A stretch of 64,000 nucleotides of DNA. It comes from Scybalousia_A sp045221575 (GTDB lineage: Bacteria; Bacteroidota; Bacteroidia; Bacteroidales; P3). The DNA lies in assembly GCA_045221575.1 (NCBI GenBank), contig JBGUWU010000031.1:67524-131523 (forward strand), written 5' to 3'. Positions 63,362-64,000 of the stretch are shown one piece after another (positions within the stretch are counted from its first letter, which is position 1; every line of letters starts with the position of its first letter). Position numbers and translations under genes: made by a program. Under the pieces are notes generated by a model that saw nothing but the letters and a program-made list of their open reading frames with translations, had not been told where the DNA came from and ran no database searches.

Positions 63362-64000
63362 ATGAAAATACATATATCCCTTGTAGGCAGGGAAACTGCA
63401 CCAGTGTATTTGGGGATAATAGAAGCAGTCCCTGATTTAGTAATTCTTATACATTCCTCCGACACAGAGAAAGAAACAGAAAGAATTAAAGTAGAACTAC
63501 CTAATCTTAATATTCAAAAGAGAAAATTTGATCCTATGGATTTGACTAAAATATTTTCTGATATTGACAAACTAAAACAGCAACTGAGTGCAGATGATAC
63601 TATTTCTTTGAATCTTATAGGAGGAACAAAATTTTGGTCTTTAGCTTTTTATTCTGCTTTCAATGGAATGAAAAATGTCTCCATCAATCTCGTGGATCAG
63701 CAAAATAATATATGGGATTTCAAAACACTAACTTCTAAACAACTTGAATTTGATATTGAAAGAAACTTTAGATTATATGGTAATCCACTTACAAAATACT
63801 TCCCTTTTGTTGATTTTATAGAAGAAGATTTTGAAGTTGCAAAAAAGATAGAAAGTATTAGAAAAATAAATTTTGATGATTTTACAAAACTTACAGCATT
63901 AAGCAAAGCTCAAGAAAATGATTTAAGAAGCAAAGAAATGGGGGAATTTTCATTGCCAAGTGGTTCTAAAATAGAATGGTTTAAACCTGATTACGCTATT
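63362..64000 (+). CDS. CARF-domain effector, Can2/Card1-like, cut by the window edge
   Basis: 213 codons are visible and the frame is still open at base 64000. The N-terminal half is a CARF domain: ISLVGRETAPVYLGIIE, DLVILIHSSDTEKETERI, and the ligand-binding loop LNLIGGTKFWSLAFYSAF (GGTK). This is the DUF1887 arrangement of Can2/Card1, cyclic-oligoadenylate-activated nucleases with a C-terminal PD-(D/E)XK domain. The nuclease motif would lie beyond the window, so the catalytic part is inferred. Csm6, the common alternative, has a HEPN domain instead. Placed 3 bp after csm5. Confidence 0.85.
   Translation, partial: MKIHISLVGRETAPVYLGIIEAVPDLVILIHSSDTEKETERIKVELPNLNIQKRKFDPMDLTKIFSDIDKLKQQLSADDTISLNLIGGTKFWSLAFYSAFNGMKNVSINLVDQQNNIWDFKTLTSKQLEFDIERNFRLYGNPLTKYFPFVDFIEEDFEVAKKIESIRKINFDDFTKLTALSKAQENDLRSKEMGEFSLPSGSKIEWFKPDYAI

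Overview
The window looks like chromosome from an AT-rich member of the Bacteroidota, most likely Bacteroidales. The evidence is the recurrent TAnnTTTG promoter box 25-45 bp upstream of start codons at operon heads, the near absence of Shine-Dalgarno sites, many lipoproteins with short hydrophobic signals ending in Cys, a PorW/SprE-type lipoprotein of the type IX secretion system, a two-gene quinol:fumarate reductase core, class II aldolase and a BtuB/BtuG-like outer-membrane pair. I call 52 protein genes. I see no tRNA, rRNA, insertion sequence, prophage or CRISPR array.

Layout. 1-3429 (+): end of an ADP-forming acyl/acetyl-CoA synthetase, a small membrane protein, dapF, an exported protein. 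3547-7406 (-): lipoprotein peptidyl-prolyl isomerase, SulP transporter, ribF, leucine-rich-repeat protein. 7479-12874: small lipoprotein, recX (-), serpin-like lipoprotein, LysM lytic transglycosylase, flippase. 12964-15995 (-): TonB-dependent receptor plus beta-propeller lipoprotein. 16334-23352: YD-like exported protein, tamB (-), rarA. 23637-29138 (-): duplicated small lipoproteins, phosphoethanolamine transferase, frdB, frdA. 29319-34029: truA, an LTA-synthase-like sulfatase-fold enzyme, dus, plsY. 34121-39202: AtoE-type transporter; then flippase, PAP2 phosphatase, obgE, adk (-). 39466-46420 (+): clpC, mlaE, mlaF, a PgpH-type HD protein, a sugar nucleotidyltransferase. 46761-48661 (-): fba, dapA. 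48805-57834 (+): porW/sprE, small membrane protein, lipoprotein, CoA-transferase subunit B, alaS, typA.

58076-64000 (+) is the accessory part: a type III-A CRISPR-Cas operon in the order cas6, cas10, csm2, csm3, csm4, csm5 and a CARF-domain effector resembling Can2/Card1 that runs off the window. Cas10 starts at its first palm domain and has no HD nuclease domain, but keeps GGDD. The operon therefore looks like target-RNA cleavage by Csm3 plus cyclic-oligoadenylate signalling to the CARF effector.

The most unusual structure is a family of intergenic arrays built on an exact 21-bp period (near 3453, 12886, 23390, 33181, 46509 and 53061). They lie just behind stop codons, mostly between convergent genes. 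Each unit carries an NTTGAT core, or its complement ATCAAN, between T and A tracts. The variable base usually matches between units that can pair as a hairpin. I do not know a named family like this; they may be bidirectional terminators, protein-binding arrays or a domesticated repeat.
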